DNA from: Sindora glabra
Taxonomy: Eukaryota; Streptophyta; Magnoliopsida; Fabales; Fabaceae
DNA length: 64,000 nt
Direction of reading: 5' to 3'
Assembly: GCA_020226215.1 (NCBI GenBank)
Contig: CM035227.1
Location: 106,995,732 to 107,059,731 of the forward strand
In this document: in pieces, positions 1 to 13,894 of the stretch
How the letters are laid out: each line of letters begins with the position of its first letter
Position numbering within the stretch: the stretch's first letter is position 1
The notes under the pieces: model-generated
Database searches by the model: none
Told to the model about the DNA's origin: nothing
What the model saw: the letters and a program-made list of their open reading frames with translations, nothing else
Translations under genes and position numbers: made by a program

Positions 1-3000
1 CAAATTTGATTTTTTTATGAATTGTAAAGTCAATCAATTAACTATAACAAACCACTTTGGATTCCATGCCTTCTTTAGCTCTCTTTTCATGCTAAATCTA
101 TATATAAGTAGGGTAAAATATATTGCTCTCCTTAATAGTTTATTGAAATTACAAGAAGCTCCTTCCTAATTTTAAAACTTACTCGTTACTCCTATTAAAT
201 AGTCTTTGTTAGGAATATTCTTTAAAAATTTTAATATTTTGTCAATATTAAAGTATTAGGATTTATTTTTGTGTAATGGATTTACTATCTTTTTTACCTA
301 TTTCTTTACACTCTTCAAACTTTTAACACCTATTCTTTATGTTACAAACACTTTTTCTCCATCCAAATCATTCTTTTTTTTTCTTCTTCCTTGGCCTCAA
401 CCTTTCATTATATCACCTATTAAATGTTAATTTAAAATGAGTTTTTTTAAGAAATGTTTCCAAAAATCAATATGATCCAATTTCCTTAATTCAGCACAAC
501 CCATAACATTACTGAAAGATAGACTAAAAGAAAGTAGAGAAATTAATGAAGACAAAGTGTTGAAAGAAATTAATTGAAACCATCATGCGAGCCATCATAA
601 GCGAAGAAGATGACATGCCTTCTGATCTTGGTCCAAAGAATGTAATGATATGACATGATTGAACTTAGTCCAAAGAATGTGATGGAGATTTGGATAATGA
701 GAGATAAAGATTGATGATAGAGAATTTATCACTTTTCTTTTATTTTCCTCTCTATTAATAGTGTAAAAATGAGAAGAAAATGAGAAAAAAAAGAGATTAC
801 AGCCTTTAATTTGACAAAGTCAATGACATGTATAATAAGATCAAATGGTTCTACTTTTATCTAATTAAAAAAGAAGATTAATTGGTGTAAATGGGAAGGA
901 AAAGAAAATTATTATTAATTATTGCATTTATAAATAGGATAGTAAAGTAAATACAAATAAACTTAAATCAATAAGGATTTAAGACATAAAACTAAAATTA
1001 TAAATGAGATTAAAATTAAATATTGAAATAAGATATTTTAATATTTTTTAAAATAGAGTTAAAAATTACAAAAAAGAATGGAGTTAAAAAAAGGATATGA
1101 TTTATAATTTAAGCTTGGAGAACTCAAGGATGAAAATAAATTTATTAATGATTATATAAGTTTGTTATTTATATTAAAAATAATTTAGTAAAAAGTTAAA
1201 TTTGTAACAAATCAAATTTGACGAAAAAAATGAATTAAACTTGCAAAAAATAACTAGAAGTAATTTATGAAAAAATAAAAAGTAAAGCTTAAAGGAGTAG
1301 AAAATATGCAACAATATATTCTTTAGTCTTTTAATAATTACACAAGGGTAGTTTTGGCATATTTTAATCTAAAAGTATAAAATTGCTAACCAAACAATGC
1401 TTAGCACCATCAATAAAAAAAAATATTTATGTATAGTATCTATCTTAGTTTTAAGGGAAGGTAATGGAAATTTTGAAATTAGAGGGAAAACCTATATAAT
1501 TTTAGTAAATTGCAAAGGATGGTAATGCATTTTATCCTTATGAGTATAGTAGGATACTTTCACCATCACACAAAATGCTAGAATTTTAACTTATGCATTT
1601 AGCATTTCTCAGTTATTGTTCTTGGTTTTGTTTTTAATAGGTATATTTTAATTATGGAAATGCTATACAAATGTCTTTAATGCAAAATTTTGCATATTTG
1701 ATGATTTTTTTATCTTATAGAGCTACGAGTCATAATAAAACAAGATTTCTTGTTTTTGTAGTACCTTGTAGTCATTTATCTAACTATTTACTTCCTTATT
1801 TCTTGTAATGCCTTACCTTGCATCAAGCTTATAAGTTGATGGATGGTGTTTTAGTTTTGAGTGATAATTTATTATCTTTCAATGGCTTAACTATTCTAAG
1901 TGAAAAATCTAGGCTCACTTGGATTCGCAATATTCTAATATTAAAAATTGGTAGCTAGTATGTAATTAGCTTGTTGTTATGGTAAGTTGATTATTTCAAG
2001 TTGTTTAAGTTTTCTCAAATAGATAATTTTTACTTGATTTAAATATAAACAATGTATCATTAAGCAGAGAAGTGCTTGCATTTGTTCCTATTGATATTGG
2101 CAAGTATACTTTAGATATATGGGATGTCAAAATCTAAAAATAAATAAATAAATAAATTTTACTCAAGAATGAGTGATAGTAATTTCATATTTATTTTTAT
2201 AACGATAAAGGAAAGGATATTTTCTAGCATTCTAGTACTCACATTCTTGGGTAGGCGCTAACTTTATGGTGTGGTTATTTTGACAAATAATCATTGGTTA
2301 ACAATGAGTTGATAAACATTGATAAGTTATAAATTATACATCAATTGGATTTGATCGTTAAAGAATAGATGTATCTCTGCTAAGGACTTGAGACAACCTA
2401 TAACCTAATTTTAAACTCCACATCATTAGTTTTTTATATTCTATATCTAGTTCACTAAATCAAATGTACATTATTCAAAACAAGTGGGAATCATATTTTT
2501 TCATGCTTCCCTATTGTTTGAAATTTCCAAAGTTATATTAATCTTAGTATATAAAAATTTGAATTATAATGTAAGTAGTTTTTCTTATTGATTTAATTGG
2601 TGTGGCAAATGCTATTTCAGAAGTAAGATTAACGAAAGGATTTGTTTTTAGAATCTAGATAGATGTTTCTTTATTCATTATTTGCATTTGTGGTTTCAAG
2701 TTTATGTTTAATACCCTTTTTATTATATTTAATCAGTTCATATTTAGGCCAACACATAGAAGATTAGGGCTTTTGCAATTAAAAGGTTTGTAGCCTTTCT
2801 TAATTTTAGTTATTTATTTCTTAAGTCTGTGTTAAAGAAATGAGGTGGTAAGCAATGAGGTTAAGTTTTGACAATACATTGTGTATACTTATATAATATC
2901 ATCTCAATGGTTCATATATCTTCTTCATCTTAACATAGATGAATTTACTTGCAGAGCCTTTGTATAGTTCTAGATTGAAAGCTAATCCATAATTCATTAT

Positions 3001-4417
3001 TGATATATTTCTTCTGAGGTGGATGCATCCAACTTATAGTTTTAATGCATTAAGTGAAAGCATGGGACAAAGTTTATTGGATGATGTAAGATCTTTATCC
3101 CACTAACAAACATGATTTTAGAAATATAAAACCTTTATCTTTAGTAACCTTTCTTTCCAAGAAAATATTTTATTGAATGGATGTTTCCTTAATTGATGAC
3201 TCATCATCTCTATTAATTATTAGAAGTCAATTTTATTTATATTTGAAGTTTATGCTTTCAAGATTTTATTCAAGTTGTTACATTGAATCTTAGACAAAAT
3301 TATCATTATTATAATTTTTTAAAAAGAGGATTTTTTATGAAACCAAATATTAGGGATCTTATAATAATTATTTAAAAGATGTTTTATTGGCTAATTATTA
3401 TTATAGTTTATAGATGAAGATAATATTTAAATATATGCAAGTTGCTATTTTTTACTTTAAAGGCAACTCGTATGTTTCATGGCTGGTGGAGCTACCATAG
3501 GTTCCCTATAACATAAAAGAATTACTTAAATATATATTAGTAATATACCTTTACATAGAGATATTCTTTTGAAAATGATATTTGGTCTTAATTTATCTAA
3601 TTGTTATATTAATGTAAACTTCTTCTGTATATATGAATCTACCTAACAAGTACCAATAGTAGCTCTTGGTGCCTTTTACTTTTGTCTTTCTTAACTTCAT
3701 CTTCTAATTCTTGAATCCTTCATTTTTTTTCCAATACCTTTCATTATTAATACCTCTATGTCTCTTGCCTTATTTCCACCATTTTCAAGCAAAGCCTAGT
3801 ATGGAAAATAAGATATTTGTTCTTCATTTATGGTTTCTGTTTAGCTTATTAATTTAGTTGGAATATGTGGCATTTGCAATAATTATATTATTTTGCATTT
3901 GATCTATTGTCTATTAAATGCTTTCTTTATTACTTCTTAAACTTATTCAATTGGTTTTATTGATTACTAAAAATTAAATTTTCTTTAACAGGTTGAACTT
4001 AATTTCCTTTTCAATTAAAGGTGGAAAGCTCTTCCTTCCATCACATTGCTACCCATAATATCCTCGTTTTAAGTTTATATGCCATAAGTTATTTGATTAG
4101 ATGCCCTATTAATTCTATTTAGTTCATATTTTCTTATCCCAGAATGTGCTTTTTTTTAATATTTAATTTAAAATTTATTCATGTCAAGTAAGTATAAAAT
4201 TGATAAAATATTTTCCATAACTTGAGAAACAAAAATAATGTAAAGGGAATTCCTATTGAATGATGATATATGTTATGTTAGATCACTATTTATGCTTATA
4301 TGTGTAAACTTTATGATGATGATGTTATAGAGTCACTATTTACGCTAATATGTGTAAACTTATTAATATGGTAATGATGTTATAAAGTGAATATTCTTAA
4401 AGTTCATAAGAAGTCCA
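1..4417. other. AT-rich spacer, no gene recognised
   Basis: About 4.4 kb of strongly AT-rich sequence with dense stops in all frames. I see no recognisable protein domain, tRNA or terminal-repeat structure. A minus-strand stretch near 3,660-3,800 reads as a short lysine/glutamate-rich peptide, but it is interrupted and I do not call it. The only clear structure is a 50-bp direct repeat at the right end, listed separately. Confidence 0.6.
4283..4388. repeat. 50-bp direct repeat beside the hAT insertion
   Basis: A unit starting TCACTATTTA and containing TATGTGTAAACTT begins at 4,283 and again at 4,333, a period of 50 bp. A partial third copy of its end (TGATGTTATA) lies near 4,375. The copies differ at a few positions, so this is an old local duplication. 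It ends about 30 bp before the hAT target site. Confidence 0.7.
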
Positions 4418-4425
4418 ATCCTTAA
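4418..4425. repeat. Left target-site duplication of the hAT element
   Basis: ATCCTTAA lies immediately before the element terminus TAGGCTTGTC. The identical 8 bp follow the other end at 9,294-9,301. An 8-bp duplication is the hallmark of hAT-superfamily insertion. Confidence 0.9.
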
Positions 4426-7400
4426 TAGGCTTGTCAAATGGACGGGCCAGACCAGGTCTATGTGGGTTTTGACCCATCACAGACTGATCCGTTTGACCTG
4501 CAACTAAAAATAAACTTCTTTAGGGCGGTTTGGGTCCGGTTCATGAAAGTCCTGGACTGGCTAGCAGATCGGCCAATTTTGCGTATCTGTCCAATGTCAC
4601 CAAAACTCACTCCAGTCCAAGTTCCAACAAGCCCAGTACTAGTACTAGAAGTTATTTTCTGGTTTTTCCAAATTGCAATTTGCAGACTGTATAGAGGGCC
4701 AAACCCGAAGGCATTGCTCCCAAGCCCAGAAACTGCCCCCCAAATTCCCAATACCATAAACCATTATACCAAAATGCTATTTTTTTATTTTTGCAAATTG
4801 CATTACAGACTACAAAAGGCTAATCCCAGATAAAGACTCCAGAAGTGTTGCCCTGCCTGCCTTGCCCCTTGTTTTGCAATTCTAGTCCTTGTCCCTGAAG
4901 ATTGGAACTTCTATTCAACTCAACTATCTTACAAACACTCCCAAAAAAATATATCATATTCTACCACATCCATCACATAATAAATTAAATTATTGAAATT
5001 AATTTAAAATCCTACATATTTAATATAATTAATCATTTATCAACACATAATAGTCATTATAAGTATAATAAAATAAAATCCATTTCTAAGTTCAAATAAT
5101 ATTGCTTCCAGAAATAAATATTTAGCAATCAAAATCCACTTGTATGTCTTTCTAACTTATCCAGGCAGCAGGCAATAGTGGTCTAGTGGAGACTCCTAAT
5201 CTTAAAATATAATTCATCATTCACGAACAATTACAAACCAGCATATTCAATTCTTTTGCTTCCAACTTTCCATAATCTATATATCAAACAAAACCAAAAA
5301 TACATCATATTTTAATACATTTATGATCCATAATAAAACTAAAGTAATAGAATTATTTAACCTAAAAAAATAATACAATTGTTATAATATTATGATAAAC
5401 ACAAGTATTTAAAATAGAAAAGAAAACTAAGTAAGAAATGCTCATCAATAGCATTCTAACTCCAAGTTTCCAACCAAGTAACCAGCAATGAACACTCAGA
5501 TCAATGAAAAGTCAAAGATAACCAACCAAAACACACATAAATTCTTTTATAAGTTAATACAACCATAAGCTAATCAAACTTAAACAAAAATTAATGATAG
5601 ATTTAAAAAACTTACTAGACAATAAGAGGGAGACCTTTATCTATGCATCCTCATCATCATTAACTTCTAACTTTTTATCTAGATCAATTAGTGCATTTGT
5701 GTTTGAATCCTCAATTGAGTCATTTTTTCCTTTCTCATCATCCTCCAAATCTATAATTGAAAGCTTAATTGTTAAAGAAGTTCAAAGATTAAAATAAGAA
5801 AGATTAGAAATTTTCTAAATTAATTAGGAGTTAAATCATAGATATTACCAGCAGGAGTGAAACCATGGAGCCAATTACGACTATACTTATTTAGCACTCG
5901 CCCTCCAATACTAAATGTTGATTCGGATGCCACTGTTGTAATTGACACATTTAATAAGTCACAAGCCATAATGGCTAGGTCCGAAAATCTATTCTTGGAC
6001 ACCTTCCACCAATCTAGAACATCTAAATCTTCATAATGAGTAAATTCAAGTTTTGGCTCTTCCAAATAAATCTCCAATTGAGATTTTCTAGCTTTTGTAA
6101 CAATTTGAGAATTAAAGGCCTTGAAATTCTAACCCAAAAAAATTCATATAATCCAAAAACAAAAATAATTAAAATATAATAAATTTTATAAAAGCATTGG
6201 ATCATACTTATAGGCAACAAATTAGGATTGAAAGTAGGAAAACTTATAGTGAAAAGTTTCTTTGGTCTATTACTTGTACTTGAACTTCCAAAGGATGATA
6301 TGGAAGTAACACTTGAAAGTTAACTTGGAGGTGAATGCTTAGGATATGCCTCATGGAGTTGGAAAAGCTTTTATTTCACAATTCTAATTTTTTCTTCACA
6401 AGTTGTAGAGTCAATAGTATTATAGTAAAACTCCAACAAAGAAAGCTTGATTCTTGGATCAAAGACAGCCGCTATAGCAAGCAAAACATTGTATTCACTC
6501 CAATATTTATTAAACTTAACCTTCATGTTAATAGTCATCTTTCTTATAGTTTCCTCTTCACTCTTTAAATTATCCAATAGAAGGCATTCAATTTTTCAAA
6601 CTTGAGTGAAATACAAGTTTGTGGTTAGATAACTTAAACCGGATATTAAATTTGTCATCTCATAAAAAGGCTTAAAAAATTCACTCATCTTTTCACCCCT
6701 TGCCCACTCCACACTAGATGGACAATGCTTGTAGCTTTTATCAATAACCCCAAAGTGAATAAATACTTGTTTATATTTTAAAGCACTATCAAGCATGAGA
6801 AAAGTTGAATTCCATCTAGTAGGCACATCCAAGCATAATTTCATACCTCTATTAATTGATAAATTTTGAACAATCTTGTCAAAGCTTCTCGTTCTTGCTT
6901 CCGAACCCTTAACATATTTAATACTTTCTCTAATTTTAACAATGGCACTGGAGGCCACTTTCAACCCATCTTGAACAACAAGATTTAGGATATGTGCAAA
7001 ACATCTTATATGAAAAAAATTCACCATCACATAACAAGCTTTGTTCCAAACAAAGTTGTTCTTTCAAATAAGATTGCATGTTATCATTTGCAGAAGCATT
7101 GTCTAAAGTTAGAGTAAAAATCTTCTTATCTATCCCTCATTCACATAAGACTTCCATTATTTTTTTTATAGTTCATATCCCATGTGTGGAGGTGGCATGC
7201 CACAAAAGCTAGGATTTTACTTCTTAACTTCCAATTAAGATCAACATAGTGAGCAGTTAAACAAACATAGCCTTCTTGAGTGCAAGAAGTCCACAAGTCA
7301 GAAGTAAGACAAACTCTACCTAAAATTTTTGCTAATTCATCTTTCACACCCTCTTTTTCATTTAAATAGAGCCTCCACACATTTAATGCAGTTGTATTTC

Positions 7401-9293
7401 TAGAAATCATTTTTGCATCAGGGTTTAAATATTTCAATACATCCCTAATTCCATCATATTTAACAAAATTAAAAGGGAGATCATGTTTTATGATGGCTAA
7501 TGCTACTTTATTCCTAAAAATTCCTTGATCAATTTTTCTACTTCTTGGTTTACCAAGATTATCCAATAAGATTTTCAGCATCTTAGTTTACTTCAATTTC
7601 TCAAGTTTTTTACATCTTTGAGCATGACGGGCTAGACTTGAAGTACCAGTTTGGGTTCCACCTCCCACAATTAAAGTTCCACAACCTTTGCATTTACCTT
7701 GATGTCTACCATCTTCATATATTCCTATATTCTCATAAAAATTCCACACATCTGATGTTATTTTCTTTCTTTTATTATGACCTTCATTAGCTTTCGATTG
7801 TTCAGGTTGATTTTCAGAACCATGAGTACTTTCATTAATAACAATGTTTTCAATTTCATTATTGTTCCCCTTATTAGATTGTGATTCCATTATCTGGGAC
7901 TACTATAAATTGCATGTTGAGACATAAATGTACACTTAATTAACACTCATACTTATGCACACAGCACACAACACACAACATTAAGCACTACAGCAGCATA
8001 AACAGTAAAATTTTACTACTCAAACTTATACAATACAACTATGTAGACTTAGACTTCTAAAAGTCCAAGTTCTAACAAAATAAATAAACAAATTAGCATC
8101 CCTAAATAGTTCTAAGATAAAAACCAGATAAATGATTTTACAACTAGATTTTTTTTAAAAAATTTAGCTTGCAACTGCAACAATTAACATTAGAAATACA
8201 GGTTCTCACTGTGCAGAGCAAGTGTAGAGTAAGAAGCAGGACAATTGTTATAATGAAGTTTTAAACATAAAGATGACAGAATTGCCACCTAACCAAGTAC
8301 AATTAGTGATTACAAACAACATTGAGAAAGCTAAATACCCAGAAACCAGAACCCCAATTAAAGGAAAAACCCAAAAATCATCATCCACTACGAAATTTTA
8401 AATAGAAAACTAACTAATAAGAAAGATAATTACTAAGAAACCAAGTGTTTGTCCACTCAGTTGGAAGCAATGAAATCAACGATCAAAGGTTTTGGAGCTG
8501 AAAAAATAAAATAAAATCAAAATTAAAATCCCACATTAATCACTGAGAAATTTTAACACTAGTAAAATTCATGAATATAAAATACAAGCCGTTAGAGATA
8601 AAATAAAAACACCTCAAATCGAGATTCAATAATTAAGGGTTTTAGGTTTTAGATTACAAGGCGCACAGGAACTTTAAATTCGTGAGCAATCATGCATTTT
8701 TTAGAACTATAGAACGAGAGAGAAGCAAGAACAATGCTAATAAGGAACAACCAAAAATAAAGAATTGAGAAAATTAATTCAATGATTCAACTTGAAAGTA
8801 ACAAAAATCAAAACCTTTATCACTAATTGATGAAAAAAGAAAATATCACCTTAAGTTCTTGAGAGCTTCGACAATCTGATGCCTCAGCTAGTAGAGAAAC
8901 AAGAGGTTTCTTGAAGAAATTTTTGGGTTTCATTGTTTCTTTTTTATCTTTGATGATGTGCTGAGTAGGGTGCTGTTAATCGACTAATTGTTTTATTTCA
9001 ATTATGAATATTGAAATTGCCAAATTGGTTAGGGAGTCTCGGACTGTTAATCTATTCTTTAGGCGGGCTTTTTGGCCTTTCGATTTTGACTTTTTTTCTT
9101 TTCTTCTAAAACGAGGCTGGTCCACGGACCGACCCATGTCCTTGTAGGTCAAACCCGTCCAGACCATGGTCCATACGAACCGACCTGTTTAACCCACAAT
9201 TAAAAACATGCTTAGTTTCTTGGGTCTAGATCCGCACGGACCTAAGGAGCAGAGCGGGTTGGTCCACGGGTCAAGGCCCATTTGCCAGCCCTA
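4426..9293 (-). mobile_element. hAT (Ac-like) DNA transposon, complete ends, inactivated
   Basis: A 4,868-bp element. The left end reads TAGGCTTGTCAAATGG and the right end, reverse-complemented, reads TAGGGCTGGCAAATGGGCC, so the terminal inverted repeats are imperfect but clear. It is flanked by a perfect 8-bp duplication (ATCCTTAA). About 200 bp inside each end are GC-richer runs of short GGTCC/GACC-type repeats, the subterminal arrangement typical of hAT elements where transposase binds. The single transposase gene runs on the minus strand (about 5,820-7,890) and is broken by stops and a frameshift, so this copy cannot move on its own but might be mobilised in trans. Sequence from 7,891 to 9,293 and from 4,426 to 5,820 is non-coding element DNA. 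Confidence 0.93.
5820..7890 (-). pseudogene. hAT transposase, BED zinc finger and dimerisation domain (RICESLEEPER-like), broken
   Basis: Reading down from the ATG at 7,890: an acidic/Asn-rich N-terminus; a BED-type zinc finger with C-x2-C (KCKGCG) and a downstream H-x3-C (RHAQRC); the hAT catalytic region including TLDNASAND (near 7,100) and FAHILNLVVQDGL (near 7,000); and the C-terminal dimerisation motif TTVASESTFSIGGRVL (near 5,900). This domain order defines plant hAT transposases. Damage: an in-frame TAA at 7,588, a frameshift in an A-run near 7,170, and TGA codons near 7,135 and at 6,596, both where the family has Trp. The part between the dimerisation motif and 6,371 is further scrambled. 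Codons for the conserved blocks are otherwise well kept, so inactivation is not very ancient. Confidence 0.92.
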
Positions 9294-9301
9294 ATCCTTA
9301 A
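9294..9301. repeat. Right target-site duplication of the hAT element
   Basis: ATCCTTAA directly follows the terminus ...CCAGCCCTA and is identical to 4,418-4,425. Confidence 0.9.
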
Positions 9302-11925
9302 AAAGGGAATCTTAGATAATGGATACTTAATTTATAGTTACGATTAATGAAGGCTAACATACCATTGAATTGAATATATGACACAATTTGCCATTTTGTT
9401 GTTATATTGTAAATTTATAGCATATCTTTTTAATTAGAATTGTTAATTATGTGTTGCATGCTTAATTATGCTTAAGATTGTGGAGAAGAACATAGTACAA
9501 GTTATACACTTTAAAATGTTATTCTAGTTTAAACTTCTTTTATATTTAATGATATAATTTTATTTTTTGTTTTTTAATCTTAAGCAAGTCAAACTTGAGA
9601 TGGTGGAAAAGGTTTATAATATAGTCACGAAACAATTAGAATTGCTAGATAATTAACTTATCACCGAAGAGTCCAAATTTACTATACTTGAGCTTATTTT
9701 CTTGACATGATAATGCCATATCAATTATATGAATTATTATTAAAGATAAATTTAAAGTTTTTCCTATTGTTTCTTTTATTTTTAATTTTCCTTTTATTTT
9801 CTATTTTCTTTAGGGAGAGTGCGATGGGTTAGTATAGAAGTTGAACCTTTATATCTCTCCATAATGGACCTTGAATTATTATGGTATATTTTCCTTATTT
9901 TATGAGAAAGGCATAGTTTTAGAGCTAATAACTAAGATATAATACATGTTAGCTAAAGTGTAAAGAGTTAGTATACTATAATAAAAAGACATACATCCAG
10001 TGTTAACACTAATGTTAGCAAGCAATGTCTATTGCCTTTTTTGCAATTGTTGCATTCTTATATAACTCTTTTGATTGTTTATGCAATTTATAATTGATTC
10101 TTCTTTGGCTTACCTTAATCTTGAAGTTACAAGTCATGTTTGTAAGGATAACATATGTCATATTTAACATATCCCAACAGACAACCATTTAATTACAAGC
10201 AAAGTTGTAACACAAGAGAATGACATCTATCTTTTACATTTTTCAATGCTTTTTAATCTTAGATTTGCTATCAAACATGTGCATGTTAAGAATTGCGATA
10301 GGAGTTGAAGAGGAATATGGCATCTTTATTCTAAAAATTAATTATCAAATTTTAAAATTTTATAAATAGTCCTATAAATTTAAAATATATATGATCTTAA
10401 CATTTTTTTCTTCTACTAAACATATAATCCTTTTAGAAATCAAATACCTATGTAAATTAAAAGTAACCTCTGTATACGACAAGTTACTATTCTTTAATAT
10501 GGCAAACTTGGTTTCAACACATTTCAAATGGTTCTCTTTTCTTATTATATATGTACATATTATTCATATATTAATTGTAGCAAAATAATAAGTATTTGTG
10601 CAAACAAACTAAGCATAAACTAGTTGTGTTATAGAACTAAATAAATTATAGATATTTCAAATGTGGCACCTTTATAAAAAGGAACAATTCTATTCAAGAT
10701 AAATTAAGAACTTACTATTAATGCTTAAAAAATTAAATTAGATTAATCAATTCAATCATAAAAATTATGAATAGATCATGTGATCATTCAATATGAAATT
10801 TAGTGTAAGATTTACAATTAAGAGAAGTCATATAATACAAGAGTGTGGGTAAAATTTAAGAGTTACCCTCTTTTACATATCTTCCATTTTCTATGTCATT
10901 TTCAATAACAAAAAAGGCTAATATCATAAATGCCTTTCTTTGTAGAGTTTAGGGCCTTCCAATGGAAAATAAGAAAAAGAAAACAAATATCTTAGACATT
11001 GCCACTTACATATAAGATCAAGATGGCAATAATATAGGCATAGGTCCACATCCATATTAGAGCATGATCCATCTTAACTCTATAATGATATGAGCCTAAT
11101 TATGAAATTGGTCTCATTAAATTCTATTTGATTTATACCTCTAAAACCCAAAAATCTACTTACATCTAAATTGGATGTGAGTTCCCACACTTTTAATTAT
11201 TTATGAGGTCAAAATAAGTTTTAGTATTTTTTTTTTGGTGAAAAAAATATAGGTAAAGGAATGAAAATAAGAGTGTGGAAACAACATTGTCATTCTAAAA
11301 CAAGTATTTATTTACTTATTTATTAGTTTTTATGCATCTCGCATATGTTTAATTTTGATAGTAGATGTATAATGAAAAATATGTGAGACCCATGTACAAG
11401 TTTAGAAAATATATATTTTATATGAGTGGGATGATGCAAGAATTAAACTTTATGTAGGTGTAACTAATTAAATTTTAAAAACTTTCCTCTAATAACTTTT
11501 ATCAACTAATTTACAATTTTCACATACTTTTAACTTAATAAATTCTTTTAAAGTTGTAATTTTCTAAAAGAAGTTGCCACATAAAATGATTTTCTTTTAT
11601 AACTTTTAAAAGAACTCAACTACATATAATAAGTCAATACTTATAAGAAAGGAATACTTTCCCTTTTATATGATCTTAAATTTTTCTATATTATTTTTAA
11701 TTTTTAATAGTTACTTTGAGTTTTTGTATAAGTTAAAAGGTGACATTTGGATTCATATATAGCTAATAATCAAATATATGAAAAATCCAATACATTTCTT
11801 TTTTCTTCTTTTGATATTTATTTATACTTTATTTTATTTTTCTATTATTTAAGATTGAGTAGTAAGAAGCTAGAAAGGATGTAATATGATAAGATGTTAA
11901 AACTTATTTAAATTATAAGTTATTT
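9302..11925. other. AT-rich spacer, nothing recognised
   Basis: About 2.6 kb of AT-rich sequence with short, stop-ridden frames only. I found no protein motif, tRNA or terminal-repeat pair. It separates the hAT element from the P450 pseudogene; part may be the former downstream region of that gene. Confidence 0.55.
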
Positions 11926-13420
11926 GGCTTAGATACTTCTAAGAGTTGCATGAAGTGTCAATGGATTTTTCATCACAATAGTAAAATTTTGCTTCTTACT
12001 CATGTCTATCTCATTCCCATCTTCAATTGTCCACTTAAAATCCCTCACCGAATTAGCCATAAAATACTCCAGATGGTGCAATGTCATATTTATTGTAGGA
12101 TAAATTCTCCTCCATGCACCAAAAGGCATTATTATAATCTTTTTGAGCCTTTTATATCAAATTTAGCATCTTCCTCACCATTCTTTAACAACCTTTCAGG
12201 CCTAAACTCCCTTAGATTTTCCTACACATTAAGATCCTACCTAATCTTAGTCACAAGAAAATTGATCAATGCATTTTTGGGTATGTCATAGCCATCCATA
12301 TTAATGTCTTGTGTAAATGTCCTAGGTAATATGAAATGCCTTGGTGGATGTCACTGCATAGTTTCAAACATCACAACATGCAAATAGGGCATTTTCTTTA
12401 AACGCTCTTAATATCTTCATTTGACCTGACTACTTTGTTTATCTCATCAAATAATTTTTCTTATGCTTTTGGATGCTTCACTAAATTGGCCATTGCTCAT
12501 AACCATGTGTTGGTTGTTGTGTTTGTGCCACCTAACATAAACTCAGAACCCAAATTCACCAATTCTTCATCTGTTAGTTCCCTTCCATTATTCAAGAGTT
12601 TCATATCAAAAAAGGTATCAACATAAGCAATGAAACCATTTTCTTCTTCTTATTCTTCTTCTCCACCATTAATCTTATGCTTAATCTTTTTGCCACTAGT
12701 TTTTATTATTGGGAGAAAGTACATTTACTTAGTCATGATAAATTTCCAAAATCTCTCTCTATAACTTTTAAACATAATCTTGGATAAGAATGGAAAGAAA
12801 TTAAAATTGTGAAGAAGATTATGTTGTACCTTTTTTATTTCTTTCACCATTTTTTCCTAGAATTTTTATCTAAAACACATGTAAGACATCAATGCATATA
12901 TTGTATATGTAAAATGCTCATAAATTGAAATAGTTTTACTCCTTCTTCTAATTTCGTCTAAAACAAATTCCTTAAATATATTTAATGACCATTTACGACA
13001 ATGAGAATATAATTCTAACCTGTATAAAATTTTGACATAAAACCTTCCAAATAGAACCATATGGAGAAATAGCAATAATGCATTAATTTATGAAGAAAAC
13101 TTTAATGGTTTGAAAAGTTGAAAGGTGACTAATAAAAGCTGTGCCATTTTTTACAAGTGCTTGGTATGTAGCTTCATAGTTCGTTATGAAAATCGCAAGA
13201 TTAGAGCCAATGTGGATGATAATAATGTTACCATATTTTGAATGCAAATAACGAAAGGTTAGTTCTAGATTAATAAAGTTTTGTAAGGATTTAAGCTGTT
13301 AGAAAATTTTGCCAAAGAAAGGTATAGTAAGAGGACTTGGAGGTAGCTTTTTGTTATGGATGACATTGAAAAGTGCTTCAAGGAAAATATATAAACAAAG
13401 GGAAGATAAAAGATAGATCT
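11926..13420 (-). pseudogene. Cytochrome P450 pseudogene, CYP89-like
   Basis: A P450 can be followed end to end on the minus strand. It has a membrane-anchor-like start near 13,400, the proline hinge KLPPSPLTIPFFGK (near 13,340), HSKYGNIIIIHIGS and ALVKNGTAF (near 13,200), the C-helix region with SHCRKWSL (near 12,990), the I-helix as GGTNTTTNT (near 12,530), the K-helix near 12,380, FRPERLL (near 12,200), the heme loop PFGAWRRIYP (near 12,120), and the tail FTIVMKNPL. The phrases LHLEYFMAN, SEFMLGGT and SYSH/RKW-type spacing fit CYP89A best; CYP77 was considered and fits less well. Several stops interrupt it. The heme-ligand Cys is Tyr (RIYP for RICP) and the K-helix ExxR is ExxQ, so the product could not bind heme normally. 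It appears intronless, as CYP89 genes usually are. Plant CYP89s are ER-bound monooxygenases. Confidence 0.88.
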
Positions 13421-13890
13421 ATAAATCCATTTATGGACCAAGATAAGTTTATGCTTCTTATAATCAAATCAAATAAGCTTTAGCCTAACCACTTCTTATC
13501 ACTTGAGATAGGCTTATGAATTCAACCAAGTTACAATTTAGTAATTGTAGATTCTATAAGGATGAATGAGTGAAAGGATGGTGCATATTTAAATAACTTA
13601 TGTATTTGTAGTAACTTAAGTCTTGGAAGTTATAATGCTTGGTAGTTTTCTTAGTTATTTAGGTTTCTAAGTTAAATGTATGGCAATTTTCATTTGTGTT
13701 TAAAACTTACAAATCATATAAACAAATTTAGGGAAGAGGAAACCAGATAAAAAACCTAATTTACAATGAATTCAAGTATATTTATTTATTCATTATAAAA
13801 AGATGCATAAATTTTAAAGGAGTTTTTGCTAAGACTAATGCATATAAAAAATTTAATATTTAAATTGACACTAACACAATCAAACTAAAA
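13421..13890. other. Spacer upstream of the P450 pseudogene
   Basis: AT-rich, no gene seen. It would contain the former promoter of the P450 pseudogene but no motif stands out. Confidence 0.4.
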
Positions 13891-13894
13891 GAGA

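Noticed and set aside
4438..4833. 131-codon plus-strand frame and its 99-codon antisense counterpart
   Set aside because: They lie in the subterminal repeat region of the hAT element; both are chance frames in less AT-rich repeats.
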